From Symsagittifera roscoffensis (taxonomy: Eukaryota > Xenacoelomorpha > Acoela > Convolutidae), in contig NW_026971603.1 of assembly GCF_963678635.1 (NCBI RefSeq), forward strand, positions 1 through 57,000: a stretch of 57,000 nucleotides of DNA, in the 5' to 3' direction. Under the pieces are notes generated by a model. The model made no database searches. It worked only from the letters and a program-made list of their open reading frames with translations, and had not been told where the DNA came from. A program made the position numbers and the translations under genes. Shown here piece by piece: positions 10,401 through 22,230 of this stretch (its first letter is position 1; the number at the start of each line of letters is the position of its first letter).

Positions 10401-13400
10401 CGAAAAAACTCATTGACAACTATACAAAGAAAATTGCGATTAAACTCTAGACTTCAATTGTTTTTGTCAAAGAAATATCATAAAAATAGCAGGCCGTCCA
10501 AGAAGCATCGAGGAGAATATACGAACTAAGCTTTTTTGAAAAGCTAAAAATTTTTTAAAAAAAAATAGAAACTTTGTTAGGATTTTTTTAAAGAAATTTC
10601 AAAGGTCGGAGAAGTTATTTTTCAAATTCAAAAATTCAAACATACATTGTCAAAGTTGAAGACAGAGGCGAAGCTGAGTTTCGGACCACTTGCAATACAA
10701 CAAATTCAGGGTTAAAACCACATGACGCTCAAGCAGTCTAGCATAAGGGACTTAAGAAGTTCCAATAAAGTTGAATTTGCACATTCGAAAAATTAACGCC
10801 AGGGTCTTATTGATTTCATAAAAAACATCGGAAAATTGTAGCAAACAAGATATTTGGTAAATAAGCCGAAAGAATTAAAGCCGGTAACCTAGAAGCTGAT
10901 ATTCAACCGAAATAATTCGGCGAAAAAATTGATTAAACACCATGTACTGCTCATATAGTATCTACGAGTGCCATAAATGTACAGAAGGCAAGATAGTGTA
11001 CACAATTCGGAAAATAAACCAAGAGCTTAATCGACATTTAAAAAGCCGAAAAACCATCAGCCAAAAACAAAAACATCGAAAATCTTTAATTATACATAAA
11101 ACTAAATCTATCAAAATGTACGAAGATAAATTTGAAAAAACATGCTTAGACAACAGGAACCAAAATTTGCATCGGAATAAACTTCCCAAGCAGTGACAAA
11201 GCCGAAAATATCTGAGCAGAAAGCTTGAACCTAAAATTTTAAACTAACAAACAAAATTTAAATCAAACGGCGTTATATAAAGCCATTAAGGCGATGTAAA
11301 AAAGGCCCAACATATTTAGTCGAAAAAAGACAAAAAAGAATTGAAATCCAAAAAAAATGAAACTAATAAACAATTTTAAACTTCCCGCTCCCTAAAAACA
11401 CACACGCACAATTTAAAATGTGCAAAATTTAAAATGTGCAAAAAAATGATGTCGGGAAAAAAAGCCTAGTTCCCGATTACAAGACACTTGCTCCTGCAAG
11501 TGTTAACAGGAACATATGACTGTACGCCCTCTTTCGTGAAAAAAATTAAAGACAAGCCAAAATTTATTTTCAAAAAACTCATCACTGCAAAAAGAATAAA
11601 AGCAAATATCAGTCAAAAACTTAAGTGAAACTAGGGTGTAGCGCACCTCCGGTGCTTCGAATTTTTAAAAAAAATAATAGATAACAGCATTTATTGGAAA
11701 TAGGATCTGCATCCTTTGAGTGTACTCTGAGAGCACCGAATTACAGGGTTGTTAATTTCAAATTTTGCAAGAGGTTGCTGCTTCTACTAGCTGTACTAAG
11801 TCCCTGTAACGACCATAACACCCGCAGAGCAAGGATGCAGGCTTCTCAGAGAGCGGACAACAAACTGAGCCCATGCAGCAACAGTAACCAGTGAACAATT
11901 TCAAGAGGGTATTCAGTTTCCAAAACAAAAATTAAAGCCGCTTATCAAAAGTAGTACAATTAGAAAGTATATCCCAGATTGGAATGTAGTATCGAAAAGT
12001 TATCAACAGACAGCAAAAGATCTGCTCAGAATAGCCAGGCGCTGAGTTAAAAAAAAAGTTAAAAGGTGAAAAAAAAACATTGTGAAGCATGATTTAGTTC
12101 AAACATGCATGCTTCAAAATTTCAACAACTCAAAAAACTATTCTTTGAGTGTACTCTGACAGCACCCAATTACAGGGTTCGTAATTACAAACTTTCCAAA
12201 GTTTTTTATTGAAGTTTTTTATACAAATTTTGAAGAACCACATAATTTTGTGAAATTTTATATAGTTCAAAAAATTTAAAATGATCTAAAAAAGGTCACA
12301 TCTGGTAGATTGAAAGCAATTGAGCAGTCGCATTTGGAAGCAAGATTTGCAACTCCTGAGAGTACTCTTACAGTACCCAACTACAACGGTGGGAAATTCA
12401 AATTTTGAGAAACTTCCCCTCAAGTTTTCTTAAAAAAAGGTAGTCACATCTCAAAAAACTACCAAAATTTGAGCAGTCTTTTTTGATGGCAATATTCAAA
12501 ATCTTTAAAAGTACACAACTACAGGGTTGAGAATTTCATTTAAACGAATTATTTTGTAATGAGTTTTCTGAAAAATTCCAAAAAAAAATCACAAAAAATC
12601 GCCGTATCTCTTAAACAAAAATGATTTGGGCATTCTTAATTGGAGGCCAAATTTGCAACCCCTGAGATTAATACTCTGACAGCCCCCCAACTACAGCTTA
12701 GGAAATTCAAACTTTGAAAGAAAAAAAAATTAATTTAATTTTCATGATTTTTTTTTTAAATCACAAAAAACGTCATATCTGGAAAATAACAAGGATTTTA
12801 GCAGTCAAATTGGGAGGCAAAACTCGCAACTCCTGATATTACCCTGATTGAGCGTCACTACAGAGATGAAAATTTCAAGTTTTGTGAAATTTTTTATACC
12901 TAAGTTTTCTAAAAAAAATTTTGAAAAAAAAAAACCTAAAACAAACGTCATATCTCGAAAAATACAGAAATTTGAGCAAACATAATCAGAAAGAAGAATC
13001 GCAACCCCATGAGAGCACCCTCACAACTTTCAATAACAGGATTGAGATCTTCAGACTTTTGGAACTTTTTAACTTTTAAGGTTTTTTTGAAAATTTCGGA
13101 GAAAATCATAAAAAAACGTCGTATCTCAAAAACTAAAAAAATTTGAGCAGTCATACTTGGCGAAAAAACTCGCAACTCCTGAAACTACCCTGACATAGTC
13201 TCACTACAGAGATGGTAATTTCATTTTTGTAAAAAAAATTTTATATCTAAGTTTTCTGAAAAATTTTGAAAAAAAAATCCAAAAAAACGTCACATCTCGA
13301 AAACTACAAGGATTTGAGCGGCCATAATCAGAGGCAAGATTCGCAACCCTTGAGAGTACTCTCACAATATCCAACAACAGGATTGAGATCTTCAAAGTTT

Positions 13401-14626
13401 TGGAAATTTTTAAAATCTAAGTTTTTGAAAATTTTTGAAAAATCATAAAAAACGTCATATCTCGAAAACTACAAGGATTTCAGAAGTGAGAATTAGAGGC
13501 AAGATTCGCAACCCCTGAGAGTACCCTGAGAGCACCCAACTATAGGGTGAGAATTTCAAAAATTGAGAAATTTTTTTAAATTAAATTTTCTAGAAATTTT
13601 TGAAAAATCTCGAAAATTGCCTATCTCGTAAACTAAAAGGATTTGGTTATTCATATATGGAGGCCAGAATCGCAAAACCTGGGAAAACTCTGACAATATC
13701 CTACTATTGGGTTGCCAATTTCAAACTGGATAAAATAAACACTGAATTTAAACTGGAAAATTGAAAAAAAAAACCTTAACCATTGCGATTTACGATATAG
13801 CTTAAACGTGAAAAAACTCTGTTGTTAAACATGCAAAAACAATACGTTGAAAAAGCTTAAACATGGCGAGATAGTAAAGCCCTCTTTTATATATATAATT
13901 GATAAGGTGATAAGGGGCAAAACCAATGCCAGATGAAAAACCGCAAGTTAGCAGAAGCGCTTAAACCTATTTGCCTATAGCTAAACATGTACAGATAGCG
14001 TATAATTCTTAAACATGTAAACTTGGCTTAAACCTTGCCGGAAATATCTCGCTCAATTGAATCATATATAGATAGGTACAAGTATGATAGTTGGGTCCTT
14101 TGAATTTAGATGGGTCCCTGAAGGAAAACTTTCAGGTCTTCAAATTTTCGAAAACATAGTTTGCAGTTGTTTAATTGTGTTTCTGAAGTTTTGACTAAAT
14201 TGCTGTACGCATCTCTTTCATACTAGCTTTTTTCCTGGGACCTAACGTACTTGTACCGAATATTTTAGGTGTCAAAATTTTAGCAAGAAGCAACATTAAA
14301 CTAACTAAACTAAAACAGTCCAGAAAAACTCACTTCAAAGACTCTAAAATCTGCGAGTAACTTTGTTGCTCTATCAACATCGTCTCAGCGGTCGTCACGC
14401 ACCCAGAGCAGGCTAAGCAATCATTGAGCGTAATTTTAGCTTTCTGAAGCAGCACTTCATCTCCATTTGATGATAACTCCTTGTAGGTTCCATCTGATTC
14501 AACTTTGATTGTACCTCTTTTAGCACCAGTTACAATTTTATTCTCAACCACAGCGGGTTTAATACAATCTTGCGAAGGTGCGATGAAATCATCAAGTCCA
14601 GATATTTTAACACCCACTGAAAACAT
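7423..14626 (-). CDS. CIAO3: CIAO3/NARFL, cytosolic Fe-S assembly factor, two coding exons
   Basis: Exon 1 is 14626-14334 and exon 2 is 8536-7423. The donor AA|GTGAGT and the acceptor TTTTAG|G join in phase 2 and give 468 residues, close to the human 476. It is a [FeFe]-hydrogenase-like protein that, with CIAO1, CIAO2B and MMS19, delivers 4Fe-4S clusters to cytosolic and nuclear proteins. Visible cluster ligands: C21, C70, C73 and C76 for the N-terminal cluster (a CLACSGC motif), and C181 (CPGWICYAEK), C237 (MPCFDKK), C391 and C395 (CPSGCLNGGGQ) for the hydrogenase-type cluster. It ends LNIKW; a terminal Trp is conserved in the family and matches the aromatic C-terminal signal used by this pathway. 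The ATG is preceded by TTTTTGCAG and only five bases, so the 5' leader must be spliced. The 5.8 kb intron contains satellite DNA, unlike the short introns of ABITRAM. No coding damage was seen. Confidence 0.96.
8537..11689. other. CIAO3 intron, proximal part
   Basis: AT-rich intron sequence with no supported gene on either strand. Short open frames here lack motifs. The only structure noted is the tRNA-like segment near 9209-9278, annotated separately. Confidence 0.6.
9209..9278 (-). other. tRNA-like segment, pseudogene or SINE head
   Basis: On the minus strand the 11-mer TGGCCTAGAGG (9271-9261) fits the pol III A box. A degenerate B-box-like stretch follows about 31 bases later (GGAGTTTAAGCC, 9230-9219), then CCGGCAGGACC and a run of eight T, a pol III terminator. 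The overall length of about 70 bases is tRNA-like. The expected acceptor stem does not pair, so this is not a functional tRNA. It is either a decayed tRNA or the head of a tRNA-derived SINE. The plus strand also carries GGTTCAAATGC, a near B box, so orientation is not certain. Confidence 0.35.
11690..13760. repeat. satellite array, about 171-bp monomer, within CIAO3 intron
   Basis: The phrase CGTCATATCTCGAAAA or a close variant recurs at about 12603, 12771, 12946, 13117, 13288 and 13453, giving steps of 168, 175, 171, 171 and 165 bases. Each monomer also carries a GCAACTCCTGAGAGTAC-like block and a CCCAACTACAGGGTTGAG-like block in constant order. More diverged or partial units start near 11700, 12135, 12294 and 12443. 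About eight to ten units are recognisable. The monomer is close to nucleosome length, as in many centromeric or dispersed satellites. Confidence 0.9.
13761..14333. other. CIAO3 intron, distal part next to exon 1
   Basis: Non-repetitive AT-rich intron sequence between the satellite and the exon 1 donor at 14333. It includes a (TA) run near 13890. No gene seen. Confidence 0.6.
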
Positions 14627-14667
14627 CTTACCTGCAAAAAGAATTTTGATAACTTATCACTGAAAAC

Positions 14668-15033
14668 GGAGGCGGAGCAATAAGCAGAATGGTCCAAGTG
14701 CAGAATGGGTCCAAGATCAGAAAAACAGAAAAAAAAGACTTATATTGGTTTATACGGGCTAATTGCTGAAAAAATTATTAGAATCGTCAAAATACCAAGA
14801 AAACGAATAAATTACGCATGAATTGTCTAATTTCATTAAGTTTTTATATTAAATTTTTTTTTTGAATTCTTGATTAAATTACTCAAATTATGCATAAAAT
14901 GTTCGTTGCGTTGGTATTATTGACATTTTGGATAACTAATTTACCGATTACCTTATAAAAGTTGATATTTTTCTGTTTTTCTGCTCTTGGACCCATTCTG
15001 CTCTTACACCATTCTACTTATTGACTGGCCACC
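14668..15033. mobile_element. 366-bp Mutator-like MITE with 9-bp target duplication
   Basis: The two ends are imperfect inverted repeats of about 60 bases. The left begins GGAGGCGGAGCAATAAG and, read inward from the right end, the sequence is GGTGGCCAGTCAATAAG. Both arms then carry AGAATGG, GCAGAATGGGTCCAAGA and CAGAAAAACAGAAA. The element is flanked by the identical 9-mer ACTGAAAAC at 14659-14667 and 15034-15042. Long inverted ends plus a 9-bp target duplication are the signature of Mutator-like (MULE) elements. There is no coding capacity. It sits 37 bases upstream of the CIAO3 acceptor at 14631, so it is in the leader intron, outron or promoter of that gene. Confidence 0.85.
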
Positions 15034-15042
15034 ACTGAAAAC

Positions 15043-15820
15043 ATAAGATAATTTCAACATCGCTACTTGCGATACATCACACACATAGCATGACAAAATA
15101 GCTGACAAAAATTGAGACTAAAGCTGCTGAGTAAACAAAACGTCGAGAATCGTTTTCGAAACTAGGAAAACAAATGAATGAACAATACCAAGAAAACGTA
15201 ATTAACAAAAAGTAAAAAAAAAAACATTTATTCATACCTTGATTCAATACCCTGATTTGCATTATTCACACCCTGATTCAATTGTCGACAGAATCAATGA
15301 CGAGCAGACATCTAACAACAGTTTTGGCAAAAGGTTTTGGAGGACTAAAAACCTGGATTAACGAAGCGTGTGAAAAATAGCAAATCAAGCTACTTCAAAC
15401 AAATTTACACTTACTGGAATTAACAACAGCTTGTCTAACGAATTTGATGCGAAGGAAACTGTATCTTCGAAAACATATATTTAATCAATTATAAATTCTC
15501 CACCGAATCGAAATCCATATGTACAGTGATCGCTTGGCGCGCTTTTAAATAGGATTTTAAGACAAATGCACAGAAGCATAACAAGCAGATTTCTAATTCA
15601 TTCAAAAATTTTAAAGGCTCAGGTAAAATTCAATATTTTAGACATTAACAAACTTGTATACAGAACACTGATGCTGTCACTACAGATGGACTGCATCTTT
15701 CTGATATGAGTGTGCAGCTTGTAGTGCAATTCATTAAGTAATTATCTAATTCCAGCAAATACCTGTGAAATAACTACCCAACTAAATTAGAAAACTCCCA
15801 ACAAGTAACATTCTCGGCAA
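15043..15820. other. CIAO3 5' flank, no gene seen
   Basis: A 5' leader exon or promoter for CIAO3 is expected here if the gene is not trans-spliced. No clear TATA box or donor paired with the 14631 acceptor could be singled out by eye. Confidence 0.35.
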
Positions 15821-16092
15821 AACTGAAAAAAATGAGTGGAGATCACTCCCTTGATTCATTTTTGCTTTTTCGCTCAATCACTCACAGGAAGTGCTCTTCA
15901 GCAACATGCTCCATTCGAAAAAAACTATTCGTAGTTTTAAAGCAACTTCCTTTAAAGCAAAAAACTGAAAAAAATGAGTGGAGATCACTCCCTTGATTCA
16001 TTTTTGCTTTTTCGCTCGATCACTCACAGGAAGTGCTCTTCACCAACATGCTCCATTCGAAAAAAAAAACTATTCGTAGTTTTAAAGCAAAA
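15821..16092. repeat. 142-bp direct tandem duplication
   Basis: Two nearly identical units begin AACTGAAAAAAATGAGTGG at 15821 and 15963. Differences are a handful of substitutions and the length of one A run, so the duplication is recent. Each unit contains the interrupted palindrome GAGTGGAGATCACTC. It lies just upstream of the LINE remnant and may be part of that element's 5' region. Confidence 0.9.
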
Positions 16093-17690
16093 AATGACGG
16101 AATGGTTCGAGTCAAAACGCAAAGAAAGAAAGAAAAACAAACAAGATTCACTTTCAATATATCAAAAACAGCAGTCAAATGATAACTCGCCAAACTATCG
16201 AAAACGCCTTGATCGACGAACCAAACGAATAAGAGATAAGCAAGAAAAAATATGCAAAATTGTTTCTCATTTCTAAATTGTTCAGCTAAAATGGAAATTG
16301 TTAAGCCAGGTTCGAGGTTCCAGTTCCAGTAATTGAACCATAACGGCCTTACGTAATGCCTTCAATAAAAGGTTATCCTAGGATATTAAAAGTGTTAATC
16401 TTTTCAATTTTGTTTTTCTAATTACGTAATTTATCTGCTATTAAACCACAGTTTTGTAACTCCTGTATGTTTGAATATTCACCTTTCCAATTTCAGCATA
16501 AAACAATCAACCAATGCTATGAAGTACTCCGAGAACTAAATATCAGAAATAACCTTGGACGGTCTACTGTACCTGCGTGCGCAATCATGGATGGCCAATC
16601 AATAAGTGGATTGCACCTAACTTTTGTAATTATCACATGTATAGATGAAAAATATTTCCCTTCGAACAAAAAAAAGCAAAGATAACACCACTATTCAAAG
16701 AAGAATACCCAATAAACCTTGAAAACATTCAGTAAATTTCAAAAATCTGCTCATTTTCTAGAATAATTCAGAAGACTTTTCATGCTCAAATCACAAAATA
16801 ATTGGAAAAAATCAGATCTAGACTCCTTTCCAGTTTGCATTTCACACATATTTTCGACGCAAAACGCTCTGATCTACGTCAAAGAAAGTGTTCGAAAATA
16901 AAAAGATTCCAAAAAATTGTGCATGCTGCTCTGTTGGATCATTCAAAACCGTTTGACTCTATTTCTCCTGAACGATAAGTGAAAATTTTACGCAGTCTAG
17001 GTTTTTCAACAAAAACCAATAAATTGATAGAAAACTACTTAACGAGTCCAGAGAGATAAAGTTGATCGAGTTTTTTTTAGAATGGATCGCAAATGACAGA
17101 GATGTGCAACACGAAACTGTACTAGGCACAGTGTTAATCAATTAATGTGTCAATGAAATTCAAAATCAATTATGTGATGCTAGTTTTTTCGTACAACACG
17201 CGTACGACTGTTTGGTAAATGATTCGTGTCTATCTTCAAGGGATCCTCTGAGCCAATTACAAAATTTCTTGTAGTAGTTTACATTTTTTTTGCCAAAAAC
17301 CAGCTAAATTCGACGGCATCAAAAACGGAATTTATAAATTCATGTCAAAAAAGCGTTAGACAGAATTTGGAAATCAAAACGTGTAGTTGTTAGGAATCAT
17401 TTTGTAGAAAACGGAGATTCAATTTTTAACTCAACGTTTTTACTCGAATTTGTCGTTTCAAAGACGAGCGAAAAAGATTTTGCACAAAATTGCTTTGTGA
17501 TTTATCAAAAAAGATACAATTGGACAACAACAACAATGTTTTTAGTTGCATAGCTTCATTGCTTAATTTCACCATATTTAGCTTTTACAGCAACTAAACG
17601 CAAAAAAAAAGCTCTCACTGGAGAAAAAGTTGAACTGGGCTTAAAAACGAACAATGTTCAGATCGAAATTAAAAATATCTGCGGCTCTGC
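16093..17690 (+). pseudogene. decayed non-LTR retrotransposon (LINE) reverse transcriptase
   Basis: Plus-strand translation in shifting frames gives recognisable non-LTR RT blocks. A segment at 16555-16690 contains STVPACAIMDG and a fingers-domain-like LTFVIITCIDEKYFPSN. This is followed by a KKNTQ/NLENIQ region corresponding to the usual NYRPISL motif, and then LLDHSKPFDSISPER at about 16932-16975. The last is the family's (V)LLDLSKAFDSV motif with the catalytic Asp, followed by a GFS..T helix. Multiple stops and frameshifts make it non-functional. The upstream stretch at 16093-16275 encodes a very basic Lys/Arg-rich peptide, as often found between endonuclease and RT. The FADD box and the 3' end are not legible. 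RTE or Jockey-like clades are possible; I cannot decide. Confidence 0.6.
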
Positions 17691-17759
17691 ATAAAAATAA
17701 ATACTTAATGGAATCAAAAGCAAAATGGAACTGAATAGTTTTGCACTAAAAAAGTGTTA

Positions 17760-20700
17760 CCGGCCGTTTCAGCGAGCTTTCTCAGCTTTTGATCTATTGA
17801 TTGTCGTTGGATTGTATCTATTTTGCTGAGAAATTCTTGAAGTTGTTGTCTTCCGATGTGATGTTTATGTCGGACTTTGAGTATTTTCCAATTGATTGTA
17901 AATCAATGTTGGAGTTTCTGTCTATTGCGCGTATGTTTTCTGGTGTAAATTTTGTTAGCGTTGCAGCAGTTTTCGTTATTTTGTGATAAAATAGCATCAA
18001 TTTCTCAGGGATTTATTTGTACTAGGTTGTGGCTGTACTTAGATCCACATGGGACGATGACATCCAAAAAATTGTGCGTCGTGAGAGTGTGTCTACAACA
18101 TGAACTACTTTTTTGTCGAAAATAAGTATTCTCTGATAGCAGCGTCCATCAGAAAAAACAAATAAAGGTGAATTTATTTTCGTGCATGTGTGGTACCAAC
18201 GTATCTTTCCTTCGTATCAATGAGGTTTGAGTGTAACCAAGTGTCATATATGTCACAGTGATTTGCTCCAAAAATTATGTGGTTCAAGAATGATAGTTCT
18301 TGGAGATGTATGCTATCACAGCTTTCTAGAAATAATTTTCCAGCAGTTTGTCCATTGTTCTTATGAATTGAGACAGTTTTGTAAAAACTTTCATCGTCGC
18401 ATTTTTTTGTTGCTGCTTTATGAATGATAAATTTTCCTGTTTTTAAATCGTATTTGTTTCAAATTCGAACAGAATTGCTGAACATTAGGTTGTGAGTAGT
18501 GATTACAATTATTTACATTCAAAATCAGTTTCTGAGTATATTTGAAAGCGTGTTAATTTATTTTCAATGCCTGGCATTTGCGTGGGTTTCCTTTGGTTTT
18601 TTGTGGGTTTACTTGATCAAAGAATATTGATTCTTAGAAAAATGTTGGTCAATTTTCTATGATTCGTGCTTGGATTTAACTACTTGGAAAGTGGTGCAAG
18701 TGTCTTCAGGAAACCAAACAATGGTTGCTTGTGTGCAAAACGTGGGATCTCATTACCCTTGATTAGTTTTACTTGATAAGAGATGCCCTTGACATAATAT
18801 TGTATAATAAATTTTTATTTATTAGTCCACTTGTCCAATTGTATTTTCCTTTCAAATTCCTTAATTTTTGATATCCTGTTTTTTTGCTCTAGCTTTACCT
18901 TTTGATGTATTATTTGTACTCATAAGAGGATTCCAGTTTTTATTGTGAAGGTCATAGGTTAATCGTCTATCTGCGCCATGACAGGGATATTTATTGTCAT
19001 GTCGTAATTGATCTTGACTTTGTTCATGTTGATGTTGACGAGTTGAGTCTGAAAGATATGAAAGATTACGAGTGTTCGAATTTGTTCTTTATTGTTGACT
19101 ATTGTAAACGTTGCTGTTCGTATTTTCAGTCTTCAGGGTTAAGATCTAATGGTGGTGTGATCCATGATCAAGTCTATTTTTTTTTGTTGGAAACTTGTGA
19201 ACAGTGTGCCTACTGTTCAGAAAAGTTGCCGGTGAAATTCCAGCCTACAATTAATGAAGCGCGGGCTTTGGAATATAATATGGCGAATTCATTTGTTTTC
19301 TCTACTGCTTGTGGTTCTGATTCACATTGAGTAACTTGGTTTTTTTGCATATTCGTTTAATGTTTTTTTCTTGATTATCTTCGCAATCAGATTGTGTTTC
19401 TAGAATTACTAGGAGACCCGTGGTCCTGTTCGTGGCGTGGGTTGTCGTGTAACTTTTAAGAGATAAAATATCTTTAATAGCATTAATACCAAAAGATACA
19501 TTATAGTCTGAGAAAGGTGTTGTAAGAAGATGTGTAACCAATTGTTTTGTTGGTATATCTGTCGTAATTATATATTAATTCAATGCAAAAAACTTGGGGA
19601 GATTAAGATTGTACTGTATTGTCTGGTTGAGGCAGTGATAGTAGTTGATTAGTAGGGTTATCTAGTTTTGTTGTTATATCAATTTTTGGAACTAATTGTT
19701 TTTGAAATAGTTTTTGTAAGTTATGGTCTTGTATACCTTGGTGAACATCGCGTCGATATTGTAACCGATGAAGAGCCCAACTGTGATGTTGAGTGCTATC
19801 TAAATGTTGTCCAATTACTTGACGAGGAGTGGGTGCTACAAAGGTGTTCCAACCGAAACCTAATGGTTTTTTGGTGTTTTATAACTGCTGATTTCTGTTG
19901 TTTAGAATTAGATTCAAATTTATTCGTAAAGTGTTTAAGGTTGGTAGACTTGTTATTGAAGGTGTTGTTGGTAGAGAAAGTGTTTCTGGGAGAGTTGATG
20001 TTGTTGTTTCTGATGAATGCCGATTGGAGTGCTCAGTAAGATTGACTGGTTGTGTGGATATTGGTATTTCATCCAAAACGGCAGTTTTTTTGAGGTTTTT
20101 GGAGAAATAAACGGGTTTTCCCTTTTTTTGGAAGTCGAAGTTGATCATAGATAGTTTGATGGTAGTTTAGGTGTATATTGCGCTATATATGCTATGTAAA
20201 TTAACTCTTGATGTTGTGAAATTCCTGTTTTGTCTAGAATGAATTATTTGACTGTTGATTGCTATTCCTTATGATTGGTTAACTTCTTGATCTGCTTAAG
20301 TCTTGTGGTAATGATGTATAATTGTTATACCTTGGTTCGACTTTTGGTTCACTCTAAAGTGCATTTTGATGTGCTGGGGTCAATGGCTTTGATATTGGTG
20401 CTTGTAGGTCATCATAAGTGTAGTGGTTTTTGGCCTAAAAGATTCGGGTAGTTGTGGGAGAATGGATTAGATTTATGTTAGGGCTACGATTGTTCAGAGA
20501 TTTTGGGTAGGATTTTGGGTTGGGTTACTAGGTAGGGAGTTTGTTGTTTGGATCTGATCAGCAAATTTGAATTTCTTTCTGTTTTTGTTTTTGGTTTAAG
20601 AAACTATATGGTCCTGGTAAAAATCTTCGACAAAGATGAGTATTATTTGGTGTTTTGTAACTATTTGGAGTTTTGTTTGGTGTTTTGAATGAGGTGATTG

Positions 20701-21970
20701 CTCGTTTAGGGAAATAAAAGAGTGTCACGATAATGCATGCTACTAAAAACAGAACGATTAAAAAAAACATCAGAGCTTCTTCTTGTTAAAAATATTTCTC
20801 AACATTAAAAAAGAATAGTTTTGACATTAATCGTTCCTAATTAGTGTGTCAATGATTTGGGAAAGGGATAAATAGTTGTAAAAAACGGTATAAAAAATAG
20901 TGAATCGAATGCAAAAAGTTTATAAAAAGGATTATTATATTTTTGGAAATATTATTAAAAACGAAAACGCAAAGATTTAGAAAAAAAATTGAATCAAGAT
21001 TGAAAGGGTTTTTTTTTGAAAAATTCTAGCAACTGGCTGGAAAATGATCATCAAGAACGTGGTTAGATATGGAAAGGTATTGGTAAAGGATAGTCCGGAG
21101 AAACTAAAATTAAGTTGCTATTTCTTGTTTATGTTAATTGGATAAACAGGGGTTTTGTGAGGTATTTTAGCTTTATCTAAATTTGTTGATTGTTATTGGT
21201 GATCGAGAGAGATTGAAAATTTGGAATAGGGTTTGTTTTTTTTATCAAATTTCAAAGTGATATTTATTTTTGAACTGGAGGTGTCTAATTCATAGCTACA
21301 GTTACAGATCAATTAAATATGGGATCATTTTTTGAACGGTGGCGGTGAATAAAAACTGTGAAAGAAAAAAAATTGTGATTCGTTGATTTTTCTTGACTCT
21401 TTTTCTGAGAGATAGTGTTTGAGAAACCTAACGTTTCTATAAATTAAAAATGGATAAATGTCAAATTCATCAAAAAATTGATGAGAAAGTTGTATAGATG
21501 AAATGTTAAGTCTGTGAGACAGGTTAATGCAAGCTTTCATTTTTTTCTTTTAAATGCATCATGAAATTTTACCTTTTTCAATTTTCTTTATTGGAGAATA
21601 AACAGTTTTTTTTATCTTTGTAGATTGATTTCGGAGTCGCATTGATTGGCATTTTGTTGATTTTTTGGTTTTGAGGAAAAATTTTTTAAATTTACAGTTT
21701 TTTCTCTCTGAATGAGTTTAGTCTTAGATTGTTGTATTTTTGTTCTTTTTGTGATTTTATGATTTGTTTCCTCTAATCTTTTGAGTTTTCTGAAAAATTT
21801 GGGTTGTTAATTTCTGGTGGTGATTCAGCAAAATGAAGTGCGTTAACTGATTATAGTTGGGTTAATTCTTGAACTGCGTTCTCTTTTGGGTTTTTTGTGT
21901 GATTCATTGTGTGATTCATTTTTTATTAAGATGAAAAAGTTTTTTTTATTTTATACGTGACAACAGGTGT
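17760..21970 (-). other. strand-skewed region with decayed minus-strand coding fragments
   Basis: For about 4 kb the plus strand is rich in G and T, so the minus strand is A/C-rich like coding sequence of an AT-rich genome. Open fragments on that strand (17818-18000, 19302-19541, 19879-20148, 20558-20770) are polar and rich in Asn, Thr, Lys and Ser. They read like pieces of one or more long proteins broken by stops and frameshifts, for example a stretch near 19785-19860 giving FGWNTFVAPTPRQ and ALHRYNIDAMF in one frame. No catalytic motif of RT, integrase or protease is legible. A decayed retroelement (gag or env part) is my best guess. Confidence 0.4.
20558..20770 (-). pseudogene. fragment with hydrophobic N-terminal segment, unknown
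   Basis: A 70-codon ATG-initiated frame. Residues 1-20 form a hydrophobic helix (FFLIVLFLVACIIVTLF), then comes a basic, Pro/Asn/Thr-rich tail with the repeated motif KTPNKTPNSYKTPNN. It could be a signal-anchor protein or the membrane anchor and tail of a decayed envelope-like protein, but nothing downstream confirms either. It lies inside the strand-skewed region. Confidence 0.3.
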
Positions 21971-22084
21971 TCGTTCAAAAATTTGAGTAGGTTTTTTTCG
22001 TAGTAGTTATGGAATTCAAAATAAAAACGAATGTTCCAACTTTATATTCAGAAGCTCGTATAACACTTGAACTTACTAGAGTAG

Positions 22085-22230
22085 TAGATGTTGGAGCTAA
22101 AGTGGGGGGGGGGCCTGAAGACCCACATGTATTAAGATAGGGAATAGAGCATCCGGTCTTCAAGCTATGTATTAAGATAGGCGGCTATGGAGTCTACAAT
22201 GTATTAAAATAGGGAATACCAATGGTAAGG
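22085..22230. repeat. three copies of a GTATTAAGATAGGGAATA motif
   Basis: The words TGTATTAAGATAGGGAATAG (22130), TGTATTAAGATAGGCGG (22166) and TGTATTAAAATAGGGAATAC (22199) recur about 33-36 bases apart, just left of the triplicated module array and right after a run of ten G (22106-22115). The same word occurs inverted at 32349-32368, on the far side of the array. Confidence 0.8.
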
